A stretch of DNA of 64,000 nt from Purpureocillium takamizusanense (GCF_022605165.1 NC_063068.1:806001-870000); one strand, 5' to 3'; positions 1 to 12,885 are shown, counted from the stretch's first letter. The notes: generated from the letters alone by a model not told the origin. Translations and numbers: made by a program.

Positions 1-1796
1 GTACCCGTCGGTGGTGCTGACGCCGTGGGACCCAACCAACGAGAGGCAGCTCGAACGCATGTACGAGCAGCGCGTGGCGTGCACGTGGGGGTACGACGAG
101 GTGCGCGAGGAGTGGAAGGAGAGGATGCTGAGCGGGCAAAAGGTGCTCTATTGGATCGTGCGTCTTCCCCCCTCCCCTCCCCGGCGTCTGTTGTAACTCC
201 CCCTCTTTCTTTACCCCTTTGTGTGTCCCTTTTCCTTGCCTTGCTGTCCGTGCCCTGTCGATGTCTGCCTTGTTGGTCAAGTGTCTGTTGTAGCTGGTGT
301 TTTTGTCTGTCTTTCTCCTTTCTCTTCCTCCTCCCAGCTCCCTCTCTTCATGTTTCTGCCTGCCTGTCTTGCCTGTCTGTTTTCGTTTGAATTTTCCAGA
401 TCGGGCCTGTATTTTCTCTTATCTTTCTTCTCCCTGTCTGTCATCTTCTGTATGACACTGTCTCTCATCTTCGTCAATCTTCGTCTCCGTCAAGCACACA
501 AGGATCATAGTTCTTCCGCCCTTCCTCTCTTTTGTATCGGTCTTGATCCTCATGTCGCAGTCGGAGTCGTGCTTCTCTGCCTGTCAATCTTCCCCTGGTC
601 TCCTTCTCTTTTTTGTCTGCCGTCTGTCTACCATCGTCTATATTCTCCATTTGGAGCTGTATTTCCATCGTCTTTCCTCCCTGATCTGCCTCTCTTTCGA
701 TCTGTCTGCCCTTGTCTGGTGTCAATCTCCATCTCATTTTGGCATGCCTGCTGGGATTAGAGTCCTCCTTCCTTTGTATCGTCTTCTCGCCCTGCTTCTG
801 TCCCTCTCCTCTCTCTTCCCTTGTCCTTTTTCCCCCTCAGTCAGAGGCGGCGTGGTCAAGGGCGCTGTCGAATACACCGTCTCGAGGGGAAGAGTGAATC
901 GCTTCGTCGAGGAGGGCAGAACAGTGGCCTGGCTAACGCTGTCAGCAGTCGGTGGCGGATGATTTTCCTGGGCAGGACAAATTGCTGGCCCAGCACATCA
1001 AGCAGTGGCCCAAGGTACGTGAAGACCCCATTGGGCAAGTTCGCCACGTGTCATCCCGCTTTGGAAGTTGTGGTATTATTCGAACGTCGAACTGAAAGGA
1101 AGGAAACCCTCGGTGTGAAGGAGAGCGAGAGTCTCGTCGACACGGCGGTTGTAATCGGTCGTGCGATGCGGGAGCCGACAAGGGAGCCGTTCCACCCCGT
1201 TGGACACATTGCCGTTGAGTGGTTTCCTGAGCGAGACGCGCAGTTGGGGCTGCCCGAGACGACGGCTTGGGTCAAGTCGTTGTATATTTCGTGGTGTGTA
1301 ATTTCCTTCTCTTGCTCTCCCCCGTCCTCGCCCGACTCCGTCTCTTATTGTTTTGCCCCCACCATCGTACCTCCTTAACTTTCCCCTTCTTTTCTCTTTT
1401 GAACTGGCCCCCCTGAAGGGATTGACAGCAATCTGACTCGCACGGGCTCTTCTGCTTGGCGAAAACAGGGCGCTTCAGGCCACGGGCCTCGGTCGGGCTG
1501 CGATGGCGGCGCTGGAACGCGTCGTCGAGGGCCCGCCGTTCGGGGCCGAGTGCGTGGCGCTGGACACGTTGACAAGCGAGTTCCAGCTACGGGAAGAGCA
1601 GCTGGCGTGCTTCTACGACGCGAGGGGCGTGCCACGACCGGCGGTGGTGCGTAGCAACGAGGAGTGGTATCGCCGCCAGGGATACGAGGCGGTGGCGAGC
1701 AAGGACGACGCGTACGACTGGGTGAGCCCGGCGACGGGGGAGACGATCAAGGTGCCGTGCGTGTTTATGAGGAAGTATGTTGGGGGGGTGGCGTAG
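1..1796 (+). CDS. GNAT-family N-acetyltransferase, 5' end missing
   Basis: Likely transfers an acetyl group from acetyl-CoA; the substrate is unknown. Model: exons <2-157, 949-1014, 1103-1293 and 1469-1796, giving 247 codons including the stop, all in phase. The product starts inside the domain (PSVVLTPWDPTNERQLERM), continues through HPVGHIAVEWFPERD and KSLYISW, and then the acetyl-CoA-binding region ALQATGLGRAAMAALE, where splicing restores the Trp-Ala-Leu junction. It ends with SNEEWYRRQGYEA and PCVFMRK, typical of the C-terminus of fungal GNAT proteins. The last intron (1294-1468) ends AACAG. The first intron (158-948) is 791 nt, very long for this genome, but has GCTAAC about 15 nt before its CAG. 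The acceptor at 1102 was chosen because it is the one that keeps the frame. The start codon lies upstream of the window. Confidence 0.82.
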
Positions 1797-3578
1797 ATGG
1801 ACAAGAAGCATTCAAGGTGTGTCGAATGTGTGTCAAAGCGATGGGTTGCCACAACATGGGCGCGGCGCACGTGGAGCGGACAACAGGGGACGTAGCCAAG
1901 GTGCCACTGCACTGCGGTGGGAACAGGGAAACTATTACGACCAGAGGATGGCTATTTTGACCGGTTCTACTGCTGTTGCTGCCGCGTCTACCATGAACAT
2001 GAAGCTGATGATGGCGACGAGGATGGATTGTGACGCCGCCCGTGGGCGTGTCGGTAGATGGATCAACAAAGGAAAGCCAGCGGTAGGGGGGCGTGCGTCC
2101 GCTAGGGAGAACAAAGAGCTAGGGGGGTGGCCATTGGCGTACTGGACGAGGCCAGCACAACGGCCCGCTGTGGGGGAGGCGCTATAGCATCCCAGATGAC
2201 GATACTATTTGCGGCCCCAAGACAACAGCAGCAGCCGCACGCTCACCGCACAGAACCAGGCACCGTTTTCCAGTCGTTATGCAGGTCCGATGAGATGTCC
2301 GATCTAGATGCCGCAGGATGCCCCTGCACCCGCCGGGGTGCCATGTTTTTCAAACGCGCGGGCGGGTGTGTGTGTGTGTGTGCGTGTGTGTGTGCCGCTA
2401 CCGACTGCCACGGCGTGCAGACAACGTGCAGGCGTCACGAACCAACCAGATGGCGAGCCCATGCCCCATTTGGGAACTGTCACTTCCCGCCCCTCCCCCC
2501 TCCCCTGTCACATCTTCAACGTCCGTCGTCCGATGTCTTGTGTGTATGCATCTTGCTCGGCTTATCTGAGCCGGACAAAGGCCGCGTTCCTTGGTGTTGC
2601 CCCTCTGTGCCCCCTCCGTTCAAATGCTTTTGTCCCGTGATGGATGGATCCAATGGCCCTCCTCGGTCACAATCCCCCCCCCCGTTCACCAAACCGGTCA
2701 ACAAAGCTGGCCATGACTGCCTCCAGAATCAGCAGTGAATGAGATATATGCCATTGTAGGCGGGCGGAGAAGACGTGGGTTTACGAGACCATGAACCCCC
2801 CCGTTGCTGTAGCGCAGCAGGAAACATGGTATGGTCGGGCAAGCCTCAGGCGCTGAACATGATGGGCTTCTATCCTGAACGCACGCGCGGTGCATCGTAG
2901 GGAGAGCATCGTTAGCGGCAGGGAACTCGAGTATTTATGTCCCAGGCTCCGTGTCACGATGAGTTGCAGCGCCAGAAGCCCGCAGTCGCTCAGCAGTCCG
3001 CAGCCCCGTACCCGCCAAAACATTCCCTTCCGGAGCTTACCTCGCTGCTGCCCAAGGCCAACACCACCCGTGAGGGCCTTTGAAGTCATCCGAACTTCTT
3101 CTGTCTCTTCTGATTCACCCTGAGGGACAGGCACCCACCGCCGGGAACCCGCACGCGAAAACGCCCCGTCTCTTTCCCCTTTCCCCCTCTTGGGTACCTC
3201 TCGGTACGGTACCTTTCTCTGTCTTTCTCTCTCTCGCACGCCTTCACTCCCGCCCACCCCCTCGTTACCCTTCACACTCGCTTCCCTTGGTGTTTTCCCT
3301 TTTGCGTCGTCTGCTTTTCTTGCTTTCCCAAAGGTCAAGCTCTCCTCTGCAGTCGTCCTTTTTTTCCGACAGTCACCGACGACGCAGACGGGAGAGCTAA
3401 GCTCACCTTCGTTTCCTTGCACTTCTGCTGTTGCGTCGTTGTTTTCTTCTTCTTTCTGGCTTTCCTGTCTCTGTTTGTTTGAGGTTTTCACACGCATAGT
3501 CTTGGGTGACGGTTCCCCTTGTGCTTTTCAGTCCCCCTGAAGCCTGTCTGTCTGTCAGTCGGTTTGGTCAGGAATCCA
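1797..3578. other. Intergenic region with GT microsatellite and pyrimidine-rich leader
   Basis: No supportable gene. It holds the 3' flank of the acetyltransferase gene, a GT/GTGC microsatellite at about 2366-2394 and, from about 3170 to 3540, a strongly CT-rich strand that probably is the promoter and 5' UTR of the zinc-cluster gene starting at 3579. ORFs here are low-complexity and match no family I know. Confidence 0.6.
2366..2394. repeat. GT microsatellite
   Basis: Nearly pure GT dinucleotide run interrupted once by GC, in the intergenic space. Confidence 0.9.
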
Positions 3579-6500
3579 ATGCCGACCACGCGCTCGCAGG
3601 CGGGCCGGCGTCGCTACGGCCTTCGCTCCAGTACTGCTTCCAACGATATCAACTACGCGGATCTAAACTCACGAGGATTTGACCCAGCTCCGTCGTCGAC
3701 TGCCGCTTCTGCCGCTCCCGCCGCTGCCAGAGGCGCTCGCCAAGGCGGCAGGGCTCGCGTTCGTGGCCCAGGAGCTACCGCCCGCGCCGCAGGGAGTGCT
3801 GCTCCGCGAGCCTCTGCGAGAAACATAGCGGGAAATACTCGTCAGGGTAATACCAAGAAGAGGTCTCGAGGCAGTGACGACGAATCTGATGACGGTACGT
3901 TTTTTATTTCACTTCTCCTTTCCTATCATGGACGTAGAAGAAAAAACAACCATGCCATGTGGCTCTCTCTCGCCCTCCCTCGTCTGTTGTGGCCCCATCG
4001 GACTAACCTTTGACAGAAGACGGAAGTGATAGCGGCGCTTCAGTCAAAAGTACGATTGTGGTGGCCCAATCTCCTCCGAAGAAACGGCCTCGTCTGACAC
4101 AATCAGGATCGGATAACTCCAGCAGCTCGGCAGAGCCGGCCAAGCCCAAGCCCAAGGGCACGAAGCGCGGACGAAGCGTCGACAGTGGTACGTGTGCTTT
4201 CGTCTCTGATTACAGTTTCCGTGCCGTGTTTCTTTCCTATTGATCCCGGTTTGTGACCTCGAGCTGACTGTTTTGGTTTTATTTAGATGGTGAATTCAGC
4301 GCTGGATCGTCTTCCTCGCGACGCCAGCGCAAGAAGGCTCGTGCGGACGATGCCGAGCCCTCCTCTGAGTCTGAAGAGCGCGGCGAGAAAGGCGGCGTAG
4401 CAGAGGATGAGATGGCAGATGCGTCCGGAGAGGAGCAAGACAGCTTCGAGGACGCAGAGGAGGGACCATCACATGTCGATGAGACCATGGATGATGCCCC
4501 CCGAGAGGAGCAGCAAGGCAATTCCGAGGAACAAGTGCAGAAACCATCACAGGTCGATCAGACCATGAATGATGCCCCCCCGGCGGGTAACCCCCATGAC
4601 GCGTCTGACTCCGACGACGATGATCTCTGTTAGTATTCCCTTACCCCGACCGTTTCACAGCTGTTGGGATGCCCTTTAGTGTCGAGACAAACTTTACCAT
4701 GAGCGCCATGGCTAACTGGGACGCGTAGACTTTGTCACTCCTAGAGAGTCCCCAGAGCGCGACGTCGAAGGTGACAACGCGTCCCGCGGCTCCGGAAGGT
4801 CCTCTCGTCGTGGACGGCAGCCCACGCCGGGCGATGGCCCAGACGACGACTACGTCCAGGCGGATGCCTCCGGTGAGAGTGATAACGATAATGATGACGA
4901 CGAGTATGACGAAGAAGAAGAAGACGAGGAGCTCTTCGGACCCCCCTCCAAGCCCAAGGCAAAGGGAAAGGCCAAGGCCAAGGCAAAGAGCAAGCCTGCG
5001 GCGAAGCCCGCCAATACGACGGCCACGGCGACGACTTGGGCACCGGCACAGAACAACACTCCAGCCGTGAGAGGACCCTCGGCCTTTAACCCATCGCAGG
5101 CGACTCGGGCACCGCCTGGCTTCAGTCTTGCGCCCACGGCCGGCCAGTTGATTCTCCCAGTCCCAGCTGCACCAGCTTTGGGCGTCACCACTACCGCCAC
5201 ATCGCAGCCAGTGCAAGCCCAGGCGGGACCTTCTCACAGCGGCGGACAAGCCTCTTTCGCACGGCAGAGCACCGCTGTAGTACAGACTTGGGGTTCGACT
5301 GCAAACAGTAAGTGTTGTTCCCTCCGCCTCATCTCCCCTCCTTATGATATGCCGTCTCCCGCGGTTACCCCTTTACCCCTGAATTGGTTCGATCAGTATG
5401 TAGACTAACCAGCCGCCCAACAGCAGGTCAACAGCAGCAACTTGTTCGTGCAGAAAGAAAGACCAGGAGGCAGACCGTCACAGATGGCAACGCTCGGCCC
5501 TGCCGGCACTGCCGCAACGAGGGCGCGGAGCAAGCACAGATAATTCCCTGCGACTGGTACATGGTATCCTCGTACAAGGTCGAGTGCACCAACTGCGCCA
5601 ACTACCGCAAGGCCGGCCACCCGGGCCACGGCTGCATCACGCTCCGTCTCCCCGAGGCGTGGCATCGGTACGCGACCGACGACCCCGTCGGGTTCGACCC
5701 CACGGCCTGCGACGGATGCATCCAGGCAGGCACCAGCTGGTCCTGCGACGTGGACACGACCCTCAACTACGCCTGCACCAACTGCAAGTCGGAGAAGCGG
5801 TTTATGCCCCCTCCACCACCGCAGCCGCCCGCCACGGATGAGACGACGGGCGAGTCCAGCCAGCAGGTGAAGCGCAGGGAGCGGGTCAAGGGCGGCAAGA
5901 CGGAGAAGCGCTGCTTCGTCCAGGGCATACCGATGCTGAAGCCGCCGAACCCCCGTCAGGGATACAGGCGATGGTATCGTCACATGTGTGACGGCTGCCG
6001 CAAGGTTGCAGGAAACGGTCAGAAAAATGGCACTCCTTGCACCTGGCTCTCCGACAGGACTACCTGGGACGAGCCTTGCGAACAGTGCAAGGCCAAGGGC
6101 ATCCCCTGCACGGCCAACTCGATCCCCATCGGCTCCGTCCCTCAGGTCATCCTCTTCAACCAGCCAGCCAAGTGGACCGTCACCATCACCATGGCGCCCG
6201 GCTGGATGGACTTGAGAAGGAACTCGCCGGGCCGTCGCCAATGCTTTGCCTGCCGACGAGACGATGGACATTGCCGTTCGCTACTAGGTTATCCTGATTC
6301 CGCTTGCAACCATTGCTTTCAGCTTGGTTTAGACTGTTTTGACCACGGGGCGGCAGACAATTCTACATTCCATTCTCTGTTCGACCTCAGCAGAGTCGGG
6401 TTCGGGAAGCAGATGCCATACCGCATTTGCGCCAGGTGTCTGGAGACAGGACGGAACTGCGACAAGCAGCGTCCCTGCGATTCCTGCGTGCAGAACGGAG

Positions 6501-8275
6501 AGGAGCACCTGTGTGACGCCTACGACGACAGCCATCAGACGTTCAACGGCCGCGTCTCGCCGGGGCCGGGCGCCCTGTATTATCTGGCACTCGGATACGG
6601 CCCCGAGGGAGTAAACGACGTCAAGAGCGGGATGAGGCTGTGCCACTGGGTCGGCCCCGCGTATCCTTGCTACGGCGTGGACCCCAACCGGACCGACACA
6701 AACTACGAGACCAAGACGTGGTCGGCGCTGCTGCTGCGTCGCTACATGATGCCCGGCGGCGTGCCTCCCTTTGGCGGGCCCAACGGCCGCCTCTTCAACC
6801 GCCTGCCCAGCGGCATCCAGGCGCACGAGCTCGACCAGTGGGTGCTCGAGGGCTGGCCGACCGCCCACCTCATCATGCAGGAGCACAAGATCCACGAGCT
6901 CCTCGCCTGGGCCCGCGAGACCGAGTTCAGGAAGGGCGAGTCGGCGCGCCGCTCGCAGGTCCGCCGCCTGAAGCACATCCGCCCGCCCCCCGAGGGCAGC
7001 GGCGACGAGGACGACGACGATGAGGATGGTGGTGACGGTGGTGGTGGTGGTGACGGTGGCGACGATGATGCTCCTCTTCCCCCTGCCGGCCAGCCGCCAC
7101 GAAAGAAGAGCAAGTCCTCTGCTGCGCGCAAAGGCTCTACGTCCAAGACGTCTGCTACGCCCAAGAAGGGGAAATCGACCAAGAAGTCGGCCACCACCGC
7201 GACCGCCCTGACGTTTCCGAGCTCGGCACAGCAGCCCGCCGCAAAGAGCGCCACTACGCAGACGGCTCAGCAGCAGCAGCAGCAGCAGCCCGGCGGCGGC
7301 AGACGGATCGTGAACAGTATCCAGCTGCTGATGCAGGCCCAGGCCCAGGGCCAGCGTCTGCCGTCACAGACGTTGGCATCCCAGGTCCAAGCCGAGCAAC
7401 TGCAGCAACTGCAACTGCAACTGCAACAGCAGCTGCAACAGACTATATCATTCCAGCCGGCACCAGCCAGCAGCTCTGGCCTCACTCCTTTGCAAGCAGC
7501 GTCCACGGTCCTCGATTCTCTCCTCGCGCCGCCCAGCAGCAGCGTCGTCGGCCAGGAGTCCGAGGGAGGACAAGAATGGCAGCCTCCGGCGACCTCGAGC
7601 GAGTACTTTTCCGACAATCAGCCCATCTCGTTTGACTTTGATCTGGGCGATGACTTTCCGACGGTTGACGCAACCACCACTACTGTCAACAACAACAATA
7701 ACAACGACGTCAACACTGCCGTCCCCCCGGCCAACCCCCCGGCCGATGCTGAGAGTCCGATGCGACCCGTCTTTTCTGACGAGGCTTTCGAGCGCTGGTA
7801 TAATGGAGGGGTCACCCCCGTTGCCGAAAACCCACCCCCGACGACGCAGCAGTTGTTTGGAACCGCCGAGGAGGCATACGACGTCCCTGTGGTGTTGCAG
7901 CAGGACCAACAACAGCAGCAGCAACAGCAGATCCAGCAGCAATACCCCGTTGCCGACCAGCCTGCCAACTTCCAGCTGCAGCTGCCCTTCCTGGACGCCA
8001 TGGACAACGCGGCCTACCAGCTCCCATTCACAGGCACGGCACAGAATCCTCTTGATCAGACGGCCGCGTTCAACGCGCAGAGCTCGCCCTGGGTGCAGCA
8101 GACGCCACAGGCAAACGCATCCGACTGGAGCGCCAGCATGCCGCCTCCGCCTCTACCCGGCTCCGTCGCGCAGCAACCCGCGGCAGCTCCAGGTCAGGCA
8201 CCGCCCCGACGCCTACAACCTTCGCAGGGAATGCCGCCGCCACCGCCGCCGGCCCGAGGAGGACTGTTTGCGCCC

Positions 8276-8309
<34 letters not shown>

Positions 8310-8677
8310 TGGCGTACGACAGCTTCACGACCCGCCAGGCGTCCATGCAGAGCATCGGCACCGAAGGCAGCGACGGCATCGAGCCCTCGCTCATCAACCC
8401 CAGGGCCGTGGCGAACGCGGAGCCCACGCTCATCGACCGGGACCTCCCTAGCGACTTTTTGCAGAGCACCGTCGAGAGTCTGGACTTTGACTTCAGCGAG
8501 GTGAATGATGTCATCATGGCCGACTTTGACGACGTCGGGCTCGCGCAGCAGGCTGTGCAGCAGTTGCAGCAGCAGCCGCAGCCGCAGGGCCAGGCGGAGA
8601 CGGTCGAGACCGATGAGATCAGATACGAGGACTTCCTACACCTTTCTCCCTCCCCTCCGGAGCAGCAGCAGCAGTAA
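3579..8677 (+). CDS. Large protein with five tandem Zn2Cys6-like modules and polyglutamine tails
   Basis: Exons 3579-3894, 4017-4187, 4287-4628, 4729-5307 and 5424-8677 give 1,553 residues. Residues 1-470 are disordered: serine/arginine-rich, acidic, with Lys/Pro/Ala stretches. Residues 496-833 carry five cysteine modules (496-540, 565-590, 658-698, 743-774, 805-833). Module 4 is CX2CX6CX10CX2CX6C and module 5 is CX2CX6CX5CX2CX8C, both fitting the fungal Zn2Cys6 binuclear cluster; modules 1 and 3 have longer loops and module 2 lacks the last Cys. After these comes an acidic/Gly stretch, a Lys/Ser-rich basic segment and a Gln-rich tail with four polyQ tracts, resembling activation domains. Nuclear location and nucleic-acid binding are inferred. 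I do not recognise a characterised homologue. The ATG at 3579 follows a CT-rich leader and opens the only continuous frame. The last intron ends in a CAGCAG tandem acceptor. Confidence 0.82.
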
Positions 8678-11140
8678 GCGGCCCGGATTCACAGCCACGT
8701 CCCGGAGGCGACTCGGCGCATTGTCGAGCCTGGACGGGCCACGGACGCACGTCGACCTAGGGGACCAAACGGGTAAGCGAGTGACAGAGGCAGGGAAGCT
8801 GCTGTGAATGTATTGTTTTGGAGTATTGGACAGGGACAGCCCCCCCGTGCATGTATGTAGTGGTTGATCCATTCGGACATGGGGCAAACGCTGAGGGACA
8901 TGTACTATAAATTCTCCTGTTTTTCTCTTGTTTTCGTCTTCTTTGTCTTTTTTCCCCTTTCGACTCTGTTTTTATCATTACGACGCCGCTGTCCTCCCGG
9001 CGAGACGACATACGACGCGGCCATGATACTTTATTTTTTAACTATCGACGACTAACATACAACACATAACGAACGGATGAATACGGTCATACAAGAGGGG
9101 TGGGCACACCAACAAAACGATGCCGCCACCACCCGAGATGACTATACGAGAGACGACTAATACATGAAAACGAAAAACCCGAACACAATGAGACCCCGCG
9201 CGCCGCACATATTGGGCAGCGGGTCGGCTTTCTCTCCGGTCTTACGGATCGACTTGTTGCGAGAGAGCAATGTAACGCACCGTCTGCTCTTTTCTTTCTT
9301 TTTTTTTTTCCCTTGTGTTCAGCGAAGCCCGGGCTGGACATGACACCGGCAGGATAATGACATTGGGGGACGGCGAATGGGGATAAATGCGATGGTGTGG
9401 ATTTTTGGCATCGTCATGGCCGCAAGCGTGCTCGGCTTTTGAGAGGTAATACGAGATGAGATGGATTTTGGCATCGCGGCGGCGTAAACTGTTTTTTCAT
9501 TCTGGAGTTACGGGTTGATGATGGGGAGGAGGGATGTACATTGGAGACTGCGCAAGCTGTCCATTTCGGAGTTTGGGTAACGGCAAGATATTGCATGAAG
9601 ATGGCGCAAGCCGTCCATTGGGCGTTTATTTGGTACAGCACAGGAACCGGGGGGGGGACCGGTCATTGCATCGATGGGCGGGTGACGGGCGGACGGGCGC
9701 GAGCTATCGAGGTCTGGTTGCCTCCTCGTTTGGCGTTTATAGGGAGCGTTTGTCAAAGATACCTACCTTGTCTGTTTTTCATATCAACCCGTTGTGGTAG
9801 AGACAACTTGCTTGCTTGCCCCCTTGGTCTTTGTCTGTTACGTCTTATGTCGTGCGTCCCGCGCGCGTACGCACTCAGGTAGTTGACGTCCAGCCACGGC
9901 CAACGAAAGGGAATACTGTGCTCTAAGCGAGCCTAGATCGATCACGACGGCACTGATACTGATGATTGCTACTAGATGGACAGCGTCCCCCCCCCAGCTG
10001 GCTGACAACAGCGTCACCAACATAATGTCAAGTCCCCAGCGATAAAAAGGTACCCATATTCTTTACTGACTGCTGCTACAGTACACTACCATGGCTACAG
10101 AACTGTCAACAAGTACGAGCGGGACCAACAACTTTAAACTGAACAAGACCAAAACAACACAAGACAGCGTCATCGTCACATCAGTCACTCGCTCACCAGC
10201 CAGCCTCATAAACGAGCCCACAGCAAAGTACATACGTCAGGCCGCACCGTGGACGAACCAACAACTGACATTACAGTTATGAAAAGTAGCGGGATATAGG
10301 CAGGCAACAAACAATGAACAAGAAAGCAGTATCCGAGGGGCCCCATGACTGGCATCAGAACAGACGTGAGCTGGAAACAAAGAACAAGGAAAACTGCCAC
10401 CGCCCACCCAAAAATGACATTTGCCCTGTCTCATGCCTGACATCAATGGCCCCCGTCGCGCCGTCAAAGGGCGCCGAGCCCTTGTGGCCTAGAGCCCTGC
10501 AAATCCCCATTGCATTGTAGACGCCTCCTGTTCTTCCTTTGCTGCTGCTCTTCGCAATGTCGAGACCGTGTTGGGGGGAAGGGGCTTGGGCGCCAACGTG
10601 CCCACGCGCAGCTTCGCCCCCCATGACCCTCCCAACAGCCTCGGTTCCCAATGGTGCCGTCTTCGCGAGGGTACGACTAGTGAAACGATGCTTATACCGT
10701 CAAAAGGTGGTCCGGTCCAGATCAGACGAAAAAAAGCGCGTGGTGGTAGCTGCGCCATGCCTGCATCTTTACCAACACCATCGTCAGACCCCATCCATTC
10801 GTCCGATCGCCTTCGGGCGAGTCCACCGCCCAGCCTCATTTCCCCCCTCGTTGAGCCGGGGTAGGCCGCACGCATGTCGGCCCGAGCATCGATTCGTCGT
10901 CCCTTGTAGTAGTGGATGAAAAAAGTTTTGTCCCCCGACCTTTTGCCCGCTCAGTTCGCAATAGCCGACAAGAAAAAACGCGGCTCCAAGTGTAACAATA
11001 GAAATATCCCCAATCCCCTCTCATGGCTCGTTGTCCGAATTTGACCGTAGCCCACGGGTATAGCCAACCTAACACGGGCCCTCACGGCGCCCCTGGGCCC
11101 TTTGACTCGGCCATGATGAGTTGCGTCGAGGCCACCGAAT
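8678..11140. other. Intergenic region between convergent genes
   Basis: No supportable gene. It should contain the 3' UTRs of the zinc-cluster gene and of RAS1. Two short imperfect duplications are visible: GGATTTTTGGCATCG near 9399 against GGATTTTGGCATCG near 9461, and GCGCAAGCTGTCCATT near 9550 against GCGCAAGCCGTCCATT near 9604. Confidence 0.6.
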
Positions 11141-12183
11141 CTACATGATGACGCACTTGGAGCAGCAGCCAGGCTCCTTCTCACCGTCCTCCATATCCAT
11201 GGGCTTAGGGGGGCCGTTCATACCCGAGTTGCCTCCGCTGCCGGTGGAGTATCCCTGCATCTCACGGTTGTATCTCCGAATCTCGCGAACGATGTCGTAG
11301 AAGGCCTTGTCGACGTTGATGCGTGACTTTGCCGAAGTCTCGATGAACTTGCAGTTGAAAGACCGAGCGAGGGCCTCACCCTCTGTAATTCCGGGAGAAG
11401 TGGCCGTGTCAGACAATTGTCATTTGCTCTCAGCGAAACATGGTGCACGTATCAATCGTACCTTGTCTGGATACCTCTCGCTCGCCCTCCAGGTCGCACT
11501 TGTTGCCGACGACGACCATGGGGAAGTAGTCCTTGTCCTTGACCCGCAGAATCTGCTGCTGAAAGGTGGTGATTTCCTCGAAGCTCTGCCGGGAGGTGAT
11601 GGAGTAGACGAGCAGAAATCCCTCGCCGGTCCGCATGTACTGCTCGCGCATGGCGCTGTACTCCTCCTGGCCGGCCGTGTCGAGGACATCGAGAAGGGCG
11701 ACCTCGTCGTCGATGTGGCACTGCTTCCGGTACGAATCTGCATTTCCGGGCGGACAGCGTCAGTTGGGGGGGAGCCTGGGCGGGTGCCACGGGAGGCATA
11801 GGGGCAATTGACGCATCGGCGCCAAGAGGTTGTGCGAGGGACAGACCTTCAATAGTCGGGTCGTATTCGTCGACGAAATGGCTTTGGATCAATTGAATGG
11901 TCAGGCATGACTTTCCTACACCACCGCCACCGACGACGACGAGCTTGTACTCTCGCAAGAACTAGATGACGGGGAGAAATCCGCACGTTAGCGACGTGAC
12001 GATGCCAGGCGCGAGATGCGAGGATGGCGATGCATGTGGTCAGAGCGATGCAGGCAAAGGGGGCGGCGGGTGAGAAGTTTCGTGGTGGTGGAGGAGGAGC
12101 ATCATCATGGCTGGTCGAAGATGATGGCGTGACAAGCGGGAATTGTCGAGTCCGGGGCAGCATACCTTGGTGGAGGAGGCCAT
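11141..12183 (-). CDS. ras1: Ras GTPase RAS1
   Basis: Membrane-anchored GTP switch for growth, morphogenesis and cAMP/MAPK signalling in fungi. Exons (transcription order) 12183-12166, 11961-11847, 11737-11462 and 11382-11141 give 216 residues, the usual size of fungal Ras1. The 18-nt first exon codes MASSTK and joins [18 protein letters not shown]. Seen motifs: P-loop GGGGVGKS (residues 17-24), effector loop YDPTIEDSY, DTAGQEE (switch II), NKCD and TSAK, so all nucleotide-binding elements are intact. The C-terminus CCSKCVIM has a CaaX box ending in Met, which predicts farnesylation, with upstream Cys residues for palmitoylation. Introns are 204, 109 and 79 nt. The gene converges on the zinc-cluster gene and has a long GC-rich upstream region. 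Confidence 0.97.
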
Positions 12184-12859
12184 TTTCGAGCTTGAGAGAG
12201 GGCGATTGACGATGCAAAGGCTTCGCGGAGGGAAATCGAGGACCGCACAGAGCGCTCAGGTCAGGCCAGAATGAATTTTTGACTCGCGCGGGCGACGGAC
12301 GGGGTGGTGTGGCCTCTGAAATTCGGGGGTGTCTCGAAATCGCGGCGAGGCAGCGACGGCGGCGGCGGGACGGGGCAGCGAGAAGCTGCAAAAAAGACCA
12401 ATCGAGGGCGGGCGCGCGGTCGAGATCGCGGGAACGGCGGCAGCGGCGGCGACGACGACGACAACGGACGATGGTGAGGAGGAGGCGACGGGGGGCCGGG
12501 GGATAGTTGTTTTGGCGATGGAGGTCAGGTCCGCGATGCGAAGGCGGGAAAGTTGAGTTGATGCGGAATGGAGAACGGAGCAGCGCACGGAAGGGAACGA
12601 CGGGGGGGGGAAGGCGAAGAGAGATGGAGTGAGTGGAGTGGAGTGAGTGGCCTTGGCCTGGCCTGGCTGGCTGGCTGGCTGGCTGGATGGATGGATGCAC
12701 GGGGTTGGGGCGACTGGGTGGTTGCGAAAAGCTGGGCGGCGGCGGGCTGGGCTTCCGCGCTCGGTGACTCTTTTTTTTTGTCGCCTCAATCTTTCTCTGT
12801 GTGGTTCTCTCTTCCATTCTCTCCTGGGTGGTCTCACTCACGCGCGGGGGGGGGAGGGG

Positions 12860-12885
12860 GTGGTGGTGGTGGTGGTGGTGGTGGG
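12860..12885. repeat. GGT trinucleotide repeat upstream of RAS1
   Basis: Eight or so GGT units following a run of G, about 680 bp upstream of the RAS1 start codon. Confidence 0.85.

Noticed and set aside
5405..6271. 288-codon minus-strand frame
   Set aside because: Shadow of the zinc-cluster coding exon.
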